A DNA stretch of 64,000 bases from Hallella colorans. Its GTDB lineage: Bacteria; Bacteroidota; Bacteroidia; Bacteroidales; Bacteroidaceae. Location: contig NZ_QENY01000018.1 of the NCBI RefSeq assembly GCF_003096815.1, positions 1 to 64,000 of the forward strand, in the 5' to 3' direction. A program made the position numbers and the translations under genes. Below the pieces are notes generated by a model, which did not search any database, was not told where the DNA came from, and worked only from the letters and a program-made list of their open reading frames with translations. Shown here in pieces: positions 7,315-16,096 of the stretch (position 1 is its first letter; each line of letters begins with the position of its first letter).

Positions 7315-9849
7315 TTACAGCTCTATAATACGCACGGTGTAGGGTGGCAATGTCATGTTTGGACCATCTACTTTGCTTTTGCTGATTTTGGCGTGTTTTT
7401 CGTTTACTTTTCCAGACAGTTCCTCGTAAGTGGCTCCTGCCGGTATAGGCAGTCCCTCAATGTTGAGAGAGAGTTGGGCTGGCAGGGCGTTGATGAGCTT
7501 GAGATAAGTTTTGCCGAGCTTGGTGTTTTTGACAATCGATGCGGCTACTCGATATCTAAGGTTGTCTTTAATTTTGAAATCTGACGCTATGTATCGGTCA
7601 CCCCAATAGTTGCCCCATAATCGCTGTACGTGATAGCTTGGTGTGAGGTGGGTGATACTGTCATTATTAAAATATATCAGGTCAGGGTTCCAATTGGAAT
7701 AACGCTCTTTGCAAAGTAGGGGTGCGTAGCTTGACATGACAACTACGTCGCCATTGCGCTCGAGCGAGCAGAGGTGCATGGCCTCGACCAGCGCACTTTC
7801 GTGCGTGGTGGAGCGTGAAGCCCATTCGCCTAAATAGACTTTTGGCCCCGTGCGGTCGTAGCTGTCATAATAGTCTTGATGGTGCATGAACCATCCCGTA
7901 GACTCGTAATAGTGCTCGTCCACCATGTCGATGATGTCTTTGTGGGCGTTGGCAAACTTCCATCCCTCGATGTAGTCGGCCGAAGGCTCGTGGGACGGAC
8001 CCACCGTGCCGCAAATGACAATATCGGGATATTTGGCCTTGATGGCTCTACATATCATTTCGCAGCGTTCCTCGAATACGGTGGAGATGATATCTTCATT
8101 GCCGATACCTATATATTTGAGGTTGAAAGGAGCTGGATGCCCAGCGTCTGCCCGCATCTTAGCCCATTTGGAGGTGCTCGGATCGCCGTTGGCCCATTCT
8201 ATCATATTGATCAGTTCTTGGCAGTAAGCTGGTATGTCTGCCATTGGTATGCCACCCATTTGACCGCCATATCCATCAGCGTTTGGGCGTGAGTTTTGGC
8301 ATGGAACGCCCGCTGCGAGCACTGGCAGCGGCTCGGCGCCAATGTCCTCACAAAACTGGAAATACTCCAAAAAGCCCAATCCACGTGTTTGATGGTAGCC
8401 CCAGATATTAGGCGCGGGTTTGCGATCTTGCCAAGTACCTACCGTTTCGTTCCATCTATAGATGTTGTCCAATCCTTGCCCATGAGTCATGCAGCCTCCC
8501 GGGAAGCGCACAAATTTGGGGTGCAACGCCGCGATTGCTTCGGCAAGATCTTTGCGAAGGCCGTGCCCTTTGAATGTTTCGGATGGAAAAAGACTTACCA
8601 TGTCAATATCAACATTGCCTGTCTTTAATGGCGTAAGAGCCAGTCTGACGTTGCCTTTCATCGCTTTTTTGTCAACGATGAGCTTGGCAGAGTATCGGTT
8701 CCAGCCTTGTCCCTCAGTCTTTATCTTGGTTTGCGCCACCACGCCTCGGTCTCCAATGAGCGCGACGAGCACTTGGTTTTTATCCGTGTTCTCATTGCGT
8801 ATGTAAACAGAAAAATCGAATTGTTGTTGGGGAGTGGCCGTGATGCCATCCCACCCTATATTATATAAGGTATCGCGCCGGGCTAAAGACACATAGTTGG
8901 GATTGTTCTTGCTAAGCGGTATGGCTCGTTCGACGCGTATGGGGCTGTTTGATTGCCAAGCCGTGGTGGCGCTCCAGCCGTGGCGGTCGGTCTCTGAGTA
9001 TTCGAAATCTCGGTTTTGAATAAGCTCGGCGTAGAGACCTCCGTCGGCCGCATAGCTTATGTCCTCGAAGAAAACACCTGTGAGTTTATCGCTGATGCGT
9101 TTGATTTGGTTGGTTTTGACGACGAGAGTGGCGTTCACGTTGTTGCCAATGGACGCAAACCTTGACGCGTCGTTGAGCATGGTCTCGCCACTGATGGCTA
9201 CATCGTGTGCCAAGGCCATTTGGTAGTTGAGGATATAATCCAAGTGCACTTTTGGCACATCGAAAAGGTTGCCTTGATGTGTATGTCCCGCCACGGTGGC
9301 CGTATCGCGCATCCAAGCCACCTCGTCAATGGTGCTAAGGCCGGGTGTCTCGGTGAATTTTCGGAATTGCTGGTTGGCTTGAACGTAGTGACGCGAGCCA
9401 TCCTTGCCTTTGTAATAGATGTCAAAAGTGCCATCATCCATCTGAAAGATGATGGGCTTGAGAGCCCCTTTCTGCGACACGCGCGGATAATCTTGTGGGC
9501 GCCATGTTACCAAATCCTCGCTATATGCGGCGGCGAAGCATGGAGAATAGTTGTTGACGCTAAACACTAACCGCCATGTTCCGTCTGTAGCATGCAGCAC
9601 ATAGGGGTCGTGCATCTTTTTTTCCGCACCCCATTGGGCGTAGTCGGAACCGCAAACTTTGCCGGCGTCGCACCATGACTGAGTGTCGGTGAGATAGGCC
9701 ACATGCAGTCCTGCCGTTTCGCCGGGAGAATAAACAAATATTTGGCAGGTGGTATCGTTACCCAAAATTTGATATGCTGGCTGTTGGAATTGCGCATCAA
9801 CAGACATTGAGAGTGTAACGCACAATACCAATAAAAAGATTTTTTTCAT
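7315..9849 (-). CDS. GH51 alpha-L-arabinofuranosidase with N-terminal propeller-like module
   Basis: This 844-residue protein has a signal peptide (about 1-19, VDAQ). The C-terminal two thirds are a GH51 glycoside hydrolase: acid/base Glu585 in IGIGNED, nucleophile Glu675 in VYLGEWAS, and KFVRFPGGC at about 445-453. Residues 290-420 look like a CBM4/9-type beta-sandwich. Residues 30-190 resemble part of a five-bladed propeller of the GH43/GH117 type (KMHDPYVLHATDGTWRLVFS, AAYSEDLVTWRP), which is additional to a minimal GH51 enzyme. The family removes arabinofuranosyl side chains from arabinan or arabinoxylan; the signal peptide suggests periplasmic or surface action. It stands alone, with no SusC/D genes, behind its own promoter. 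Confidence 0.9.
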   Translation of the reverse strand: MKKIFLLVLCVTLSMSVDAQFQQPAYQILGNDTTCQIFVYSPGETAGLHVAYLTDTQSWCDAGKVCGSDYAQWGAEKKMHDPYVLHATDGTWRLVFSVNNYSPCFAAAYSEDLVTWRPQDYPRVSQKGALKPIIFQMDDGTFDIYYKGKDGSRHYVQANQQFRKFTETPGLSTIDEVAWMRDTATVAGHTHQGNLFDVPKVHLDYILNYQMALAHDVAISGETMLNDASRFASIGNNVNATLVVKTNQIKRISDKLTGVFFEDISYAADGGLYAELIQNRDFEYSETDRHGWSATTAWQSNSPIRVERAIPLSKNNPNYVSLARRDTLYNIGWDGITATPQQQFDFSVYIRNENTDKNQVLVALIGDRGVVAQTKIKTEGQGWNRYSAKLIVDKKAMKGNVRLALTPLKTGNVDIDMVSLFPSETFKGHGLRKDLAEAIAALHPKFVRFPGGCMTHGQGLDNIYRWNETVGTWQDRKPAPNIWGYHQTRGLGFLEYFQFCEDIGAEPLPVLAAGVPCQNSRPNADGYGGQMGGIPMADIPAYCQELINMIEWANGDPSTSKWAKMRADAGHPAPFNLKYIGIGNEDIISTVFEERCEMICRAIKAKYPDIVICGTVGPSHEPSADYIEGWKFANAHKDIIDMVDEHYYESTGWFMHHQDYYDSYDRTGPKVYLGEWASRSTTHESALVEAMHLCSLERNGDVVVMSSYAPLLCKERYSNWNPDLIYFNNDSITHLTPSYHVQRLWGNYWGDRYIASDFKIKDNLRYRVAASIVKNTKLGKTYLKLINALPAQLSLNIEGLPIPAGATYEELSGKVNEKHAKISKSKVDGPNMTLPPYTVRIIEL

Positions 9850-9875
9850 ACTTAGGAAGTTGTTGTTTGGATATG

Positions 9876-9883
9876 CAAAGATA
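9876..9883 (-). promoter_or_regulatory. -7 element TATCTTTG of the GH51 gene
   Basis: An exact TAnnTTTG match on the minus strand, 27 bp before the start codon at 9849. Confidence 0.7.
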
Positions 9884-10118
9884 GCCTTTTCTTAATAAAA
9901 GGCAAAAAGAAAAGTCTTGAAAACGCTTAAAACAAAATCCTTTGGCAAGATGCTTTTATGTGCCTATGGCCTGCGAGCGTGCGAGTAACTGCATGATGTG
10001 GGCACATGCGCTGGAAAATGGGGATGCCGTAGTTCAAAAGTTTCTTAAAACCACGACGTTTGACATCATTTTTAATATACTTTAGTAAGTATGTTTGCCT
10101 GCTTTTGATATAAAGTTG
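9884..10118. other. Divergent intergenic region between GH51 and moxR
   Basis: No supported gene. It separates the outward-facing promoters at 9883 (minus) and 10119 (plus). A 7-bp inverted repeat (ATGTGCC at 9957, GGCACAT at 10000) is the only structure seen. Confidence 0.4.
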
Positions 10119-10126
10119 TATTTTTG
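10119..10126 (+). promoter_or_regulatory. -7 element TATTTTTG before moxR (Bat operon promoter)
   Basis: It matches TAnnTTTG, with TTG about 22 bp upstream (10094-10096) as a possible -33 element. It lies 35 bp before the moxR start and is probably the promoter of the whole aerotolerance operon. Confidence 0.65.
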
Positions 10127-10160
10127 CATCACAATAGAAATAAAGAAAAAACAAGATATT

Positions 10161-11156
10161 ATGGCAGAATCAGTGGATATTCGCGAGTTAAACATTAGAA
10201 TTGAGCGACAAAGCAGTTTCGTGACCAACTTGGTATCAGGAATGGATCAAGTGATAGTGGGTCAGAAACATTTGGTAGACATGTTGCTCATCTCCCTGCT
10301 TAGTGACGGGCACATCTTATTGGAGGGCGTGCCCGGATTGGCCAAGACTTTGGCCATAAAAACATTGGCACAGCTTATAGACGCAGATTTCAGTCGTGTG
10401 CAGTTCACGCCCGATTTGCTGCCGGCGGATGTCATAGGAACAATGATCTACTCGCAGAAAGAAGAGAAGTTTCAAGTGAAAAAAGGCCCGGTGTTTGCCA
10501 ATTTCGTGCTTGCCGATGAGATAAACCGTGCCCCGGCCAAGGTGCAGAGTGCTCTTCTGGAGGCCATGCAAGAGCACCAAGTGACCATCGGCGAGACCAC
10601 GTTCGGTTTGCCCAAGCCATTCTTGGTGATGGCTACGCAAAACCCCATCGAGCAAGAAGGCACCTATGAGTTGCCCGAAGCCCAAGTGGACCGTTTCATG
10701 TTAAAAGTCATTATAGATTACCCCACGTTGGAAGAGGAGAAACTTATCATACGCGAGAACTTGCGCAGCAACCTACCCGAGGTGCGCCCGGTGGCCACGG
10801 CAACCGAGATTATGGACGCCCGCGAGGTGGTGGGACAGGTTTATATAGACGAAAAGATAGAGCGCTATATTGCCGACATTGTTTTCGCTACACGCTACCC
10901 AGACCGCTACGCGCTACCAGAGCTCAAGGAGCTGATCACCTATGGCGGCAGCCCACGCGCCAGCATCAATCTGGCCAAGGCCGCACGTGCCTATGCTTTC
11001 ATCAAGCATCGTGGCTACGTGGTACCAGAGGACGTTCGCGCCATAGCCCACGACGTGCTGCGCCACCGGGTGGGGTTGAGCTACGAGGCAGAGGCCGCCA
11101 ATGTGAGTGGCGAGGAAATCGTTAGCAAGATCATCAACAAAATAGAGGTGCCCTGA
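10161..11156 (+). CDS. moxR: MoxR-family AAA+ ATPase of the Bat operon
   Basis: This 331-residue cytoplasmic AAA+ ATPase has Walker A GVPGLAKT (56-63), Walker B VLADE (116-120) and the MoxR signature QVDRFMLKV. MoxR ATPases act with vWA proteins as chaperone-like remodelling pairs, and here five vWA/TPR-type partners follow. The ATG at 10161 is preferred over the in-frame Met at 10095 because the extra 22 residues overlap the promoter element and do not look like family sequence. It is the first gene of moxR-DUF58-unknown-batA-batB-batC-batD-batE. Confidence 0.95.
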   Translation: MAESVDIRELNIRIERQSSFVTNLVSGMDQVIVGQKHLVDMLLISLLSDGHILLEGVPGLAKTLAIKTLAQLIDADFSRVQFTPDLLPADVIGTMIYSQKEEKFQVKKGPVFANFVLADEINRAPAKVQSALLEAMQEHQVTIGETTFGLPKPFLVMATQNPIEQEGTYELPEAQVDRFMLKVIIDYPTLEEEKLIIRENLRSNLPEVRPVATATEIMDAREVVGQVYIDEKIERYIADIVFATRYPDRYALPELKELITYGGSPRASINLAKAARAYAFIKHRGYVVPEDVRAIAHDVLRHRVGLSYEAEAANVSGEEIVSKIINKIEVP

Positions 11157-11270
11157 TGCGACGGGCCCTGTGAGTGAGTGGCTTTCAAGCTGCTCGTTAG
11201 TCTATAGAACGACAAGGCTTGGCGCTCGGACAATGCTCGCCAAGCACGTTTCAAGCGCAATGATTACCGA
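11157..11270 (+). other. Intercistronic spacer with GC-rich hairpin
   Basis: The 114-bp gap between moxR and the DUF58 gene carries a 7-bp stem CTTGGCG/CGCCAAG (11218-11224 with 11238-11244) without a U-run. It may stabilise or process the moxR message rather than end it. Confidence 0.4.
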
Positions 11271-12140
11271 ATGGAGACAACCGAGATATTAAAAAAGGTA
11301 CGAAAGATAGAGATTAAGACCCGTGGTTTAAGTCAAAACATCTTTGCCGGGCAATACCACACAGCCTTCAAGGGTCGTGGCATGGCGTTTTCCGAGGTTA
11401 GAGAATACCAATTTGGCGATGATGTGCGAGACATAGACTGGAATGTGACGGCGCGTTTTCATCGCCCATATGTGAAAGTCTTCGAGGAGGAACGCGAGCT
11501 CACCGTGATGCTACTCATTGACGTTTCTGGCTCGCTGGAGTTTGGTACTTCACGGCAGATGAAGCGAGACATGGCCACGGAGATAGCTGCCACCATTGCG
11601 TTCTCTGCCATACAAAACAACGACAAGATAGGTGTGATATTCTTCTCGGACAGGATAGAGAAGTACATTCCGCCCAAAAAAGGTCGCAAGCACATTCTTT
11701 ACATCATTCGCGAGTTGCTCGATTTCCACCCTGAGAGCTGCAAAACCGATATAGGTATGGCTGTGGCTTTTTTGACTCGCATGATGAAGCGGCGTTGCAC
11801 CTCGTTTGTGATTAGTGATTTTTATGACCGGAAGGATTTCTCCAAAGAAATTGAAATAGCCAATCGTAAGCATGATTTGATGTCCATTCAGGTGTACGAC
11901 CCTCGGGCTAAGCAGTTGCCAAACGTTGGTTTGATGAAGGTGGTGGACGCTGAGACCGGGCATGAGATGGTGATAGACACCGCTAACGCCAAGCTGCGTA
12001 GAGCTCACACGAGCTATTGGCTGAGCCGCGAGGAGTCGCTCAAGCAAGTGTTTTCTCGTAGCCGTGTAGACTGGACGTCCATTGCCACGAACCAAGACTT
12101 CGTCAAATCGTTGCTCATACTGTTCAAGCAGCGGACTTAG
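11271..12140 (+). CDS. DUF58 / von Willebrand A-like protein
   Basis: This 289-residue soluble protein has the DUF58 signature REYQFGDDVRDIDW (44-57) and a vWA MIDAS-type motif DVSGS (84-88). DUF58 proteins are regular companions of MoxR ATPases and bind metal through the vWA fold. It lies second in the aerotolerance operon; the role is inferred from this context as part of a MoxR-vWA envelope complex. Confidence 0.92.
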   Translation: METTEILKKVRKIEIKTRGLSQNIFAGQYHTAFKGRGMAFSEVREYQFGDDVRDIDWNVTARFHRPYVKVFEEERELTVMLLIDVSGSLEFGTSRQMKRDMATEIAATIAFSAIQNNDKIGVIFFSDRIEKYIPPKKGRKHILYIIRELLDFHPESCKTDIGMAVAFLTRMMKRRCTSFVISDFYDRKDFSKEIEIANRKHDLMSIQVYDPRAKQLPNVGLMKVVDAETGHEMVIDTANAKLRRAHTSYWLSREESLKQVFSRSRVDWTSIATNQDFVKSLLILFKQRT

Positions 12141-12190
12141 CGGTTTCGGAAGTAGAACTCAATGGCTTGATGATAAAGCAATATAAGAAA

Positions 12191-13270
12191 ATGAATAAAA
12201 CTGTTCGCGACATATTGATACTGTTGGCTCTTGCTGTCTCGCTGCCTGTAGGGGCGCAGGTGGTTGTTGAGCAGACGGTCGACTCCGTGGGTATTCTCAT
12301 TGGCCAGCAAGCACATTTGCGGCTCGGTGTGACTATGCCCAAAGGCTCGAGATTGGTTTGGCCTGCCTTGAAGGCCTCCCAATATGTCGTACCGGGGGTA
12401 GAGGTGGTGAGCGTGGTGGATGGTGACACATTGACCGCTGACAACAATCGGGTAAGGTTGGAACGCACCTACACCATCACTTCATTTGATGAAAATCTCT
12501 ACGCTATACCAGCTTTGACCGTCAAAGTGAATGGCAAGGCGTATCAAGGTGGTACGGCCGCGCTCAAGGTCATTACCATGGACGTAGACACTTTGCACCC
12601 CAATCAATTCTTTCCACCAAAGGATGTGCAGAACAATCCTTTTCAATGGTCAGAGTGGAGTCCTTTTTTCTGGCTGTCGTTATTGGTGATAGTATTAGCG
12701 TTGGCAGTTTTTTACCTCGTCATAAGATTGCGTGACAATAAGCCCATTATCACTCGTGTGCGCATTGTGAAGCATGAGCCACCTCATCAGCGCGCACTCA
12801 ACGCTATTGAAAAAATAAAAGCCGAGCACATGCAAACAAGTGAGGACCAGAAAACTTACTATACAAGGCTTACCGATACGCTTCGCCAATACATCCGAGA
12901 TAGATTTGGCTTTAATGCCATGGAGATGACGTCTCGAGAGATTATAGAGCGTCTGCAGATTGCGGGGGATTCCAAAATGCTCGATGAGCTGACCGAACTG
13001 TTCACCACAGCAGACCTTGTCAAGTTTGCTAAATACTCGACATTGATCAACGAGAACGACCTCAATTTGGTGAATGCCGTGAACTTCATCGACAGCACGA
13101 AAGTGGAGGGACAGGCTACCGAGGAAAAAATTATGCCACAACTATCGGATGACGATAAACGAAAACGACAAGGACGCCTTACCATCAAGGCACTGCTTTG
13201 GCTGTTGGTGATTTCTATCACCGGACTGCTTGCTTACATTATATATAATGTGTATTTGTTGATGATTTAG
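12191..13270 (+). CDS. Bat-operon membrane protein of unknown function
   Basis: This protein of about 359 residues (367 if the Met at 12167 is used) has a signal peptide (MNKTVRDILILLALAVSLPVGAQ), a periplasmic beta-rich region (about 25-145, reminiscent of the repeats in BatD), a membrane helix at about 155-178 (FFWLSLLVIVLALAVFYLVI), a cytoplasmic domain (about 180-320) and a last helix near the C-terminus (LLWLLVISITGLLAYIIY). The start at 12191 is chosen because the signal peptide begins there. It sits between the DUF58 gene and batA, a place where Bacteroidetes Bat operons often carry such a gene. It probably belongs to the same envelope complex; no specific activity can be read. Confidence 0.82.
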   Translation: MNKTVRDILILLALAVSLPVGAQVVVEQTVDSVGILIGQQAHLRLGVTMPKGSRLVWPALKASQYVVPGVEVVSVVDGDTLTADNNRVRLERTYTITSFDENLYAIPALTVKVNGKAYQGGTAALKVITMDVDTLHPNQFFPPKDVQNNPFQWSEWSPFFWLSLLVIVLALAVFYLVIRLRDNKPIITRVRIVKHEPPHQRALNAIEKIKAEHMQTSEDQKTYYTRLTDTLRQYIRDRFGFNAMEMTSREIIERLQIAGDSKMLDELTELFTTADLVKFAKYSTLINENDLNLVNAVNFIDSTKVEGQATEEKIMPQLSDDDKRKRQGRLTIKALLWLLVISITGLLAYIIYNVYLLMI

Positions 13271-13314
13271 CTGCAACGCCATTCGTAGCGCCTGATTAAA
13301 AGTAAATTGTGTAA

Positions 13315-14313
13315 ATGGAATTTGCAAACAAGGAATATTTTTTATTGCTCCTGCTGCTCGTGCCCTACGTGTTGTGGTATTTTTTGTATCGCAAGCGTAA
13401 GGAACCCTCCATGCGTATGAGCGACACTTATGCCTATCTCGCAGCTCCTAAGAGCTGGCGTGTTAGAATGCTGGCCGCTCCCATGCTGCTACGATGCTTG
13501 GCGTTCGTGTCTATAGTATGCGCTCTCGCACGCCCACAAACACACAACTCATGGGGCAACAAGACCGTGGAGGGTATAGACATCATGCTCGCCATGGATG
13601 TGTCCATGTCCATGTTAGCTGAGGACCTCAGACCCAATCGCATGGAAACGGCCAAGGAAGTGGCGTCGGAGTTTATATCTGGCAGACCCAACGACAATAT
13701 AGGCCTGACAATATTTGCGGGTGAATCTTTTACACAGTGCCCGCTCACCACCGACCACGGGTCATTGCTCAGCTTGCTGCATAACGTGCGTACCGACATC
13801 GCCGCTCGCGGACTTATACAAGACGGCACCGCCGTAGGCATGGGCTTGGCCAACGCCGTGTCGCGTCTCAAGGGCTCCAAGGCCAAGAGCAAGGTAGTGA
13901 TCTTGCTCACGGATGGCAGTAACAACATGGGCGACATATCGCCGCTCACCGCCGCCCAGATAGCCCACTCCATGGGAATAAGGGTCTATACCATTGGCGT
14001 TGGCACAAATAAGGTGGCACGTTACCCCATGCCGGTGGCCGGAGGAGTGCAGTATGTGAACATACCTGTAGAGATAGACACGAAAACATTGAGCGAGATA
14101 GCAACCCTTACCGAGGGCAATTTCTACCGCGCCACAAACAATAAAGAGTTGAAACAGATTTATCGCGACATTGACCAGCTGGAGAAAACCAAGATGAATG
14201 TAACAAAATTCTCCAAGCGTTACGAGGCTTATCAGCCTTTCGCGCTTGCCGCAGTGCTGTTCCTCTTGTTAGAATTACTTCTCCGCAATACGATATTCCG
14301 CCGTATTCCATGA
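13315..14313 (+). CDS. batA: BatA, membrane-anchored vWA protein
   Basis: This 332-residue protein has two N-terminal membrane helices (about 7-25 and 52-72), a vWA domain with MIDAS motif DVSMS (residues 95-99) and a C-terminal helix (about 308-325). It corresponds to BatA of the Bacteroides aerotolerance operon, where loss of Bat proteins reduces survival of oxygen exposure. The following batB is a paralogue with the same layout. The gap to the upstream gene is 44 bp. Confidence 0.92.
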   Translation: MEFANKEYFLLLLLLVPYVLWYFLYRKRKEPSMRMSDTYAYLAAPKSWRVRMLAAPMLLRCLAFVSIVCALARPQTHNSWGNKTVEGIDIMLAMDVSMSMLAEDLRPNRMETAKEVASEFISGRPNDNIGLTIFAGESFTQCPLTTDHGSLLSLLHNVRTDIAARGLIQDGTAVGMGLANAVSRLKGSKAKSKVVILLTDGSNNMGDISPLTAAQIAHSMGIRVYTIGVGTNKVARYPMPVAGGVQYVNIPVEIDTKTLSEIATLTEGNFYRATNNKELKQIYRDIDQLEKTKMNVTKFSKRYEAYQPFALAAVLFLLLELLLRNTIFRRIP

Positions 14314-14362
14314 TGAGAATGGCATGCCATAAAGTGGCATTGGTTGATAAAAAAGAATTGAT

Positions 14363-15385
14363 ATGCTGAGATTTGACACTCCTATATATTTATGGATGTT
14401 ATTGATTGTCCCCGTGCTCATGGTCATCAGAGTGATTGTGAACCGGCGACAGCTCAAACGACAAAAGCGGTTTGGCGATCCCAAATTGCTCAAATTGCTG
14501 ACGCCCGATGTGTCGCGCTTTCGCCCATTGGTCAAGTTCAGCTTGCTGCTTGGCGCTCTCGCAGTGGTGATTATCATGTTGGCGCGACCACAAATGGGTT
14601 CGAAAATTCAACACGAGAAACGCAATGGCATAGAGGCTATCATCTGCATGGATATCTCAAACTCCATGAAAGCCGAGGATGTAGTGCCGAGCAGGTTGGA
14701 TAAAAGCAAGATGCTTGTGGAGAACTTGGTGGACCATTTCACCAACGACAAGATAGGCTTGGTGGTCTTCGCTGGCGATGCTTTCGTGCAATTGCCTATC
14801 ACGAGCGACTACGTTTCGGCCAAGATGTTTTTGCAAAATATAGACCCTTCGCTTATTGAGACACAGGGAACGGATATCGCCCGAGCCATAACGGTGGGCA
14901 TGCGCAGCTTCACGCAACAAGAAAAAGTGGGGCGGGCCATCATCGTCATCACTGATGGCGAAGACCATGAGGGCGGTGCCGCCGAGGCCGCTGCCGAGGC
15001 AAGGAAGCGCGGCATCAATGTGTTCATCCTCGGCGTGGGCAGCGTGAAAGGGGCCCCCATACCTACTGGGAATGGAGGATACATGACCGATGCCACTGGG
15101 CAAACTGTTATGTCTGCGCTCAACGAGCCAATGTGCCAAGACATTGCCAAGGCTGGTAGTGGCACATACATACATGTGGACAACACCTCAGATGCGCAAG
15201 AGCAACTCAATGACGAACTGACCAAGCTGCAAAAAGGTGAGACAAACTCGGTGATATACAGCGAGTATGATGAGCAGTTCCAAGCGTTTGGCATTCTTGC
15301 CGTACTTCTTCTCATTGCTGAGATATGCGTGATGGAAGCCAAGAATCCCTTGTTGAGGAACGTGTCGCTGTTTAAAAAGAAGTGA
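14363..15385 (+). CDS. batB: BatB, membrane-anchored vWA protein
   Basis: This 340-residue protein has helices at about 8-27 and 57-74, a vWA domain with MIDAS motif DISNS (97-101) and a C-terminal helix (about 303-320, FGILAVLLLIAEICVM). Its arrangement mirrors batA, suggesting an old duplication. It is expected to work in the inner membrane with BatA and MoxR. It ends 8 bp before the preferred start of batC. Confidence 0.92.
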   Translation: MLRFDTPIYLWMLLIVPVLMVIRVIVNRRQLKRQKRFGDPKLLKLLTPDVSRFRPLVKFSLLLGALAVVIIMLARPQMGSKIQHEKRNGIEAIICMDISNSMKAEDVVPSRLDKSKMLVENLVDHFTNDKIGLVVFAGDAFVQLPITSDYVSAKMFLQNIDPSLIETQGTDIARAITVGMRSFTQQEKVGRAIIVITDGEDHEGGAAEAAAEARKRGINVFILGVGSVKGAPIPTGNGGYMTDATGQTVMSALNEPMCQDIAKAGSGTYIHVDNTSDAQEQLNDELTKLQKGETNSVIYSEYDEQFQAFGILAVLLLIAEICVMEAKNPLLRNVSLFKKK

Positions 15386-15393
15386 ACCATCTT

Positions 15394-16086
15394 ATGAAAA
15401 CTATTCAATACATACTCATGGCACTTTTCTTGTCGCTTTGTGCCCAAACTGTGGATGCGCAGAGCGACCGGCAATTCGTGCGCAATGGCAATAAGTTCTA
15501 TCGTGAACAGAACTATGCCAAGGCCGAGGTTGAGTACCGCAAGGCGTTGGGGAAAAACGCTTCCAACACCCAAGCAATGTACAATCTGGGATGTGCGCTG
15601 TTGCAACAACAAAAAGATTCGGCTGCCATCACGCAGTTTGAGACTGCCGGAAAGACAGAAAAAGCTCATCTGCGCAAGGCTATGGCTTATCACAACATAG
15701 GCGTTATCTGTCAGAAACGACAACTGTATGCTGAGGCTATCGAAGCGTATAAAGAGAGCTTGCGCCACAATCCCAACGATAATGCCACACGATATAATCT
15801 GGCCCTGTGCAAGCGTCTTGCCAAAAAGCAGCCCCTCAAAAACAACAACAATAACAAAAACGACAAGAACAAAAAGGACAAAGATAAGAAACAACAACAA
15901 CAAAACAAGCAAAACCCTAACAAAAACGAACGGAATGAGCAGCGTCAACAGAACAAGGAACAGATGAGCAAAGACAATGCTGAGCAACTGTTGAATTATG
16001 CCATTCAAGAAGAAAAAGCAACACAGCGACGCTTGAAGCAACAGCAACAACAGCCGCAGCGCCGACGGTTGCAGAAAAATTGGTAA
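15394..16086 (+). CDS. batC: BatC, periplasmic TPR protein with charged low-complexity tail
   Basis: This protein of about 230 residues has a signal peptide (MKTIQYILMALFLSLCAQ...DAQ), two to three TPR units (about 30-130) and an extreme Lys/Gln/Asn tail (about 145-225) with runs of N5 and Q4-Q5. A GTG at 15382 overlaps the batB stop and could start a slightly longer form, but the ATG at 15394 gives a clean signal peptide. BatC is thought to scaffold the Bat proteins through its TPRs. The tail is low complexity and its length is likely to vary between strains. Confidence 0.9.
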   Translation: MKTIQYILMALFLSLCAQTVDAQSDRQFVRNGNKFYREQNYAKAEVEYRKALGKNASNTQAMYNLGCALLQQQKDSAAITQFETAGKTEKAHLRKAMAYHNIGVICQKRQLYAEAIEAYKESLRHNPNDNATRYNLALCKRLAKKQPLKNNNNNKNDKNKKDKDKKQQQQNKQNPNKNERNEQRQQNKEQMSKDNAEQLLNYAIQEEKATQRRLKQQQQQPQRRRLQKNW

Positions 16087-16096
16087 AACATCAGCA

